DNA of 64,000 nucleotides from Arsenicitalea aurantiaca. Its GTDB lineage: Bacteria; Pseudomonadota; Alphaproteobacteria; Rhizobiales; Devosiaceae. The DNA lies in assembly GCF_003994485.1 (NCBI RefSeq), contig NZ_RZNJ01000003.1, positions 310,525-374,524 on the forward strand, written 5' to 3'. Made by a program: the position numbers and the translations under genes. Each line of letters begins with the position of its first letter. Position 1 is the stretch's first letter. Of this stretch, positions 61,783 through 64,000 are shown piece after piece. The notes under the pieces were generated by a model. That model saw only the letters and a list, made by a program, of their open reading frames with translations, searched no databases and was not told the DNA's origin.

Positions 61783-62964
61783 TTACTGTAGAGTAGCCTG
61801 CCGCTGCCGCTTCTGTTCAGTCGAACGGCGCGTTGCCTCAAGAGAAAGCGCCAGAAGCACCTGAATGCCGAGACCGGCAAGCAGGAGGAGGCCATCTCCG
61901 GCAATGCCTGTCTCCACGCCCGCGCGAATAGCCTGGATCAAGATCGACAGAACCGAGCCCGTAGCGAAGACGGCGAGACCGTTTCGGCCTATCAAGGCGA
62001 GGGGCTCGACGAACCGGCTTCTCGCGAACTGCAGGACGACCGGCAGGCTGACGAGCACATAGGCCAGGGCGAGTGCATGCAGGAGGCGTGGAAGCGACAG
62101 GAACGTCTTGTCGAAGCTGACGAGGTAAAAGGGCACGCCCAGATCCCGAAGCCACCCAAGCGTTGCCCCGGCCGCCCGCCCCACCGGCGGCACCTTCATC
62201 CAGACGAGCACGAAGAGCAGGATGAAGGCGGACAGCCAGAAGAGGAGCCGGCTTTTTGGATAGAAGCTTCGCCCGCTTTTCATGGCAAGCCCGCCGATGA
62301 GGCCGAGGACGAAGATGAGCTGCCAGGAAAAGGGGTTGAAGAACCAGCCGCCCGGATTGGGATAGGCCGGAACGTTGATCCGGAACTGCCCCGCAAGCAC
62401 CCAGCCAAGAATGGCGAGCGCAAGCAGGACGAGAGGCTGGCGCAGGCCAATGAGGATCATTGCCGGCGTCACGAGCAGGAGCGCGGCATAGAGCGGCAGG
62501 ATGTTGAAATAGCCCAGCTGGTGCCCCAGCGTGCCGAGGCCGATGACGGCGCCCAGCGGATCACGGATCGCCGGCGCGATGTTGATGGTGAGCAGGAGCT
62601 CGTAAAGCCCGAAGAAGCGTGCTGCGATCGCGAAGATTCCGAGGGCGAGGACGCTCGTCACGATGTGCATGAAATAGAGCTGGCGGGCGCGCGCCCAGAT
62701 CCGCGCAATGCCGGGCCAGAACGGGCGGTGCCTGAGCCCGCTCGAATAGGCGAGGCCCGCGGCGATCCCGGACATCAGCACGAACCCTTCGGCGGCATCC
62801 GAGAAGCCGAAATTGCGGCTGGTGAAGCGCTCGAAAACCGTGCCGGGCACGTGATTGATGAAGATCATGACGAGCGCAATGCCGCGAAAGACATCGAGGC
62901 GCGGGTCGCGGCCCGCCGGACGCGGGGACATGGCGCCTTGATCGGCGCGGGACGGCTCAGGCAT
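61783..62964 (-). CDS. opgC: OpgC-family membrane acyltransferase
   Basis: A 393-aa polytopic protein. The start region RDPRLDVFRGIALVMIFINHVPG is the OpgC/acyltransferase-3 signature; GFVLMSGIAAGLAYSSG and the helix-rich remainder (about ten segments) fit OpgC, which adds succinyl groups to periplasmic glucans. The ATG at 62964 overlaps the opgH stop by 8 bp. Two later in-frame starts are possible. Confidence 0.88.
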   Translation of the reverse strand: MPEPSRADQGAMSPRPAGRDPRLDVFRGIALVMIFINHVPGTVFERFTSRNFGFSDAAEGFVLMSGIAAGLAYSSGLRHRPFWPGIARIWARARQLYFMHIVTSVLALGIFAIAARFFGLYELLLTINIAPAIRDPLGAVIGLGTLGHQLGYFNILPLYAALLLVTPAMILIGLRQPLVLLALAILGWVLAGQFRINVPAYPNPGGWFFNPFSWQLIFVLGLIGGLAMKSGRSFYPKSRLLFWLSAFILLFVLVWMKVPPVGRAAGATLGWLRDLGVPFYLVSFDKTFLSLPRLLHALALAYVLVSLPVVLQFARSRFVEPLALIGRNGLAVFATGSVLSILIQAIRAGVETGIAGDGLLLLAGLGIQVLLALSLEATRRSTEQKRQRQATLQ

Positions 62965-64000
62965 GTCGCGCTGCAGCCTCGAAACCGGCGGTGGATGCGG
63001 AGGACGCAGGCTCGTGCCCGGCGCCGGTCCAGCGCTGCAGCACCTCACGCCGCAAGAGCATGACCGCGGTGGGCGACTGTTCGAGCTCGACCTGCCAGAG
63101 ACGCGGCGAGACGACGCCCGCGCGCGAGCTTACGACCAGCACGGCCGGGGCGAGGACCATGGGCACCAGAACCGGGATCAACCACACAATGAGCGCCGGG
63201 GAAAAGACGCTGGAGGCGACGAGGCCGGCAATGCCCGTCCCGACGATCCAGAAGCTCGCTGACACGGCTTCAGACCATGTGAGCCGCCCATCGCTGCGGC
63301 TCGTTGCGGGCCAACCCCCATCGGCACCCAGCACGATCTGCGCGACGGCCCGGGTCTGGTACATGAGGAGGAGCGGCGCGATGGCGCTCGAAAAGAGGAT
63401 TTCGGCGAGGACGGAAACGAGAGCCCTCGGCGTGCCGCCAGCCGCGATGTTGCTGCCATCGACCGCGCCCCGCAACACGATGAGGAGCTTCGGCAGCACC
63501 AGAAGGGCGAAGACGCCTGCAATCAGCATGATCGCCTTGTCCGTCTCTAGCACCGGGAAAACGGGGAAAAGCTGGTCGGGCTCGGGGAAGTAATTGGGCG
63601 CAGGGGCGAAATAGGGCGCGAGGATCGAGGCGATCATGAAGGCGAGCCAGAGGGGCGATGTGACATAGGCCATGATGCCCTGGAGAAAAGTATAGCGGCT
63701 CCAGGCCTTGAGACCGGGCGCGGCGAGCAGGCGGGCGTGCTGAAGATTACCCTGTGCCCAGCGCCGATCGCGCTTGGCATGTTCGATGAGATTCTCCGGA
63801 CCCTCCTCATAGGACCCGACGAGGTCGGTATCGAGCCGGACGATCCAGCCCGCGCGCGCCAGCAGGGCAGCCTCGACATAATCATGGCTGAGGATGTGAC
63901 CGCCAAAGGGCGGCCGGCCCGAGAGTTCCGGCAGCCCGCAACTGGCCGCGAAGGCCCGCACCCGCACCATGGCGTTGTGCCCCCAGAAGGGCCCCTCCCC
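62957..64000 (-). CDS. opgH: Glucans biosynthesis glucosyltransferase H, C-terminal part (cut by window edge)
   Basis: The frame is open to the window end; 347 codons are visible. The glucosyltransferase end is seen as ILSHDYVEAALLARAGW and the Q-x-x-R-W-equivalent DRRWAQGNLQH, followed by about five membrane segments and a cytoplasmic tail. OpgH builds the beta-glucan backbone of osmoregulated periplasmic glucans from UDP-glucose. opgC follows with overlap. The N-terminal half is outside the window. Confidence 0.92.
   Translation of the reverse strand, partial: GEGPFWGHNAMVRVRAFAASCGLPELSGRPPFGGHILSHDYVEAALLARAGWIVRLDTDLVGSYEEGPENLIEHAKRDRRWAQGNLQHARLLAAPGLKAWSRYTFLQGIMAYVTSPLWLAFMIASILAPYFAPAPNYFPEPDQLFPVFPVLETDKAIMLIAGVFALLVLPKLLIVLRGAVDGSNIAAGGTPRALVSVLAEILFSSAIAPLLLMYQTRAVAQIVLGADGGWPATSRSDGRLTWSEAVSASFWIVGTGIAGLVASSVFSPALIVWLIPVLVPMVLAPAVLVVSSRAGVVSPRLWQVELEQSPTAVMLLRREVLQRWTGAGHEPASSASTAGFEAAARHA

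Overview
This is a gene-dense, GC-rich bacterial chromosome segment whose genes look alphaproteobacterial, most likely Hyphomicrobiales and perhaps Devosiaceae (inference). Pointers are the hisS-hisZ-hisG operon with an alpha-type HisRS, a tRNA-His lacking G-1, the aglEFGAK alpha-glucoside locus, several dpp-type ABC importers and an opgC-opgH pair. I see no insertion sequence, prophage, CRISPR array or rRNA gene.

Layout. 1-5.8 kb: histidine biosynthesis and charging (hisG partial, hisZ, hisS), tag glycosylase, an L,D-transpeptidase, small exported proteins and tRNA-His. 6.0-8.7 kb: a large PAS protein that looks like a histidine kinase without its phosphorylatable His. 8.8-16.6 kb: a ferric-iron type ABC importer (binding protein plus fused permease, no ATPase gene) and a complete dpp-like importer with a fused double ATPase. 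16.6-25.7 kb: alpha-glucoside import and hydrolysis (aglK, aglA, aglR, aglG, aglF, aglE) and a GH1 beta-glucosidase; a perfect 22-bp palindrome precedes aglE. 25.8-34.3 kb: Mrp ATPase, transaldolase, aromatic aminotransferase, EtfAB, M20 amidohydrolase, AbrB-type membrane protein and a D-2-hydroxyacid dehydrogenase.

34.5-37.7 kb: an ATP-grasp / alpha-E / transglutaminase-like trio whose last member has lost its catalytic Cys. 37.7-44.5 kb: AEC transporter, CAP lipoprotein, APH-type kinase, a 54-aa membrane peptide, a MraY/WecA-like membrane protein, Mpg glycosylase, two tandem Crp/Fnr-type regulators and an Hsp20-like gene with a perfect TTGAT-N4-ATCAA box upstream. 44.5-48.0 kb: mandelate-racemase-like enolase, gamma-glutamyl hydrolase and aldehyde dehydrogenase.

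48.1-58.1 kb: the most system-like block. A GntR regulator with two near-identical operators leads a one-direction run of M28 peptidase, peptide-binding protein, two permeases, hydantoin/Asp-Glu racemase, muconate-cycloisomerase-type epimerase and two ABC ATPases. I infer import, epimerisation and hydrolysis of a peptide or N-substituted amino acid. 58.1-61.5 kb: a periplasmic electron-transfer trio of cytochrome c, PQQ dehydrogenase and XoxJ/MxaJ-like protein. The dehydrogenase has the extra Asp typical of lanthanide enzymes but appears to lack two usual metal ligands, and the cytochrome carries a duplicated 14-residue C-terminal motif. 61.8-64 kb: opgC and the 3' part of opgH (periplasmic glucans).

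Antisense open frames are abundant because of the GC content and were treated as shadows. Start sites were chosen from ribosome-binding sites, signal peptides and overlaps.
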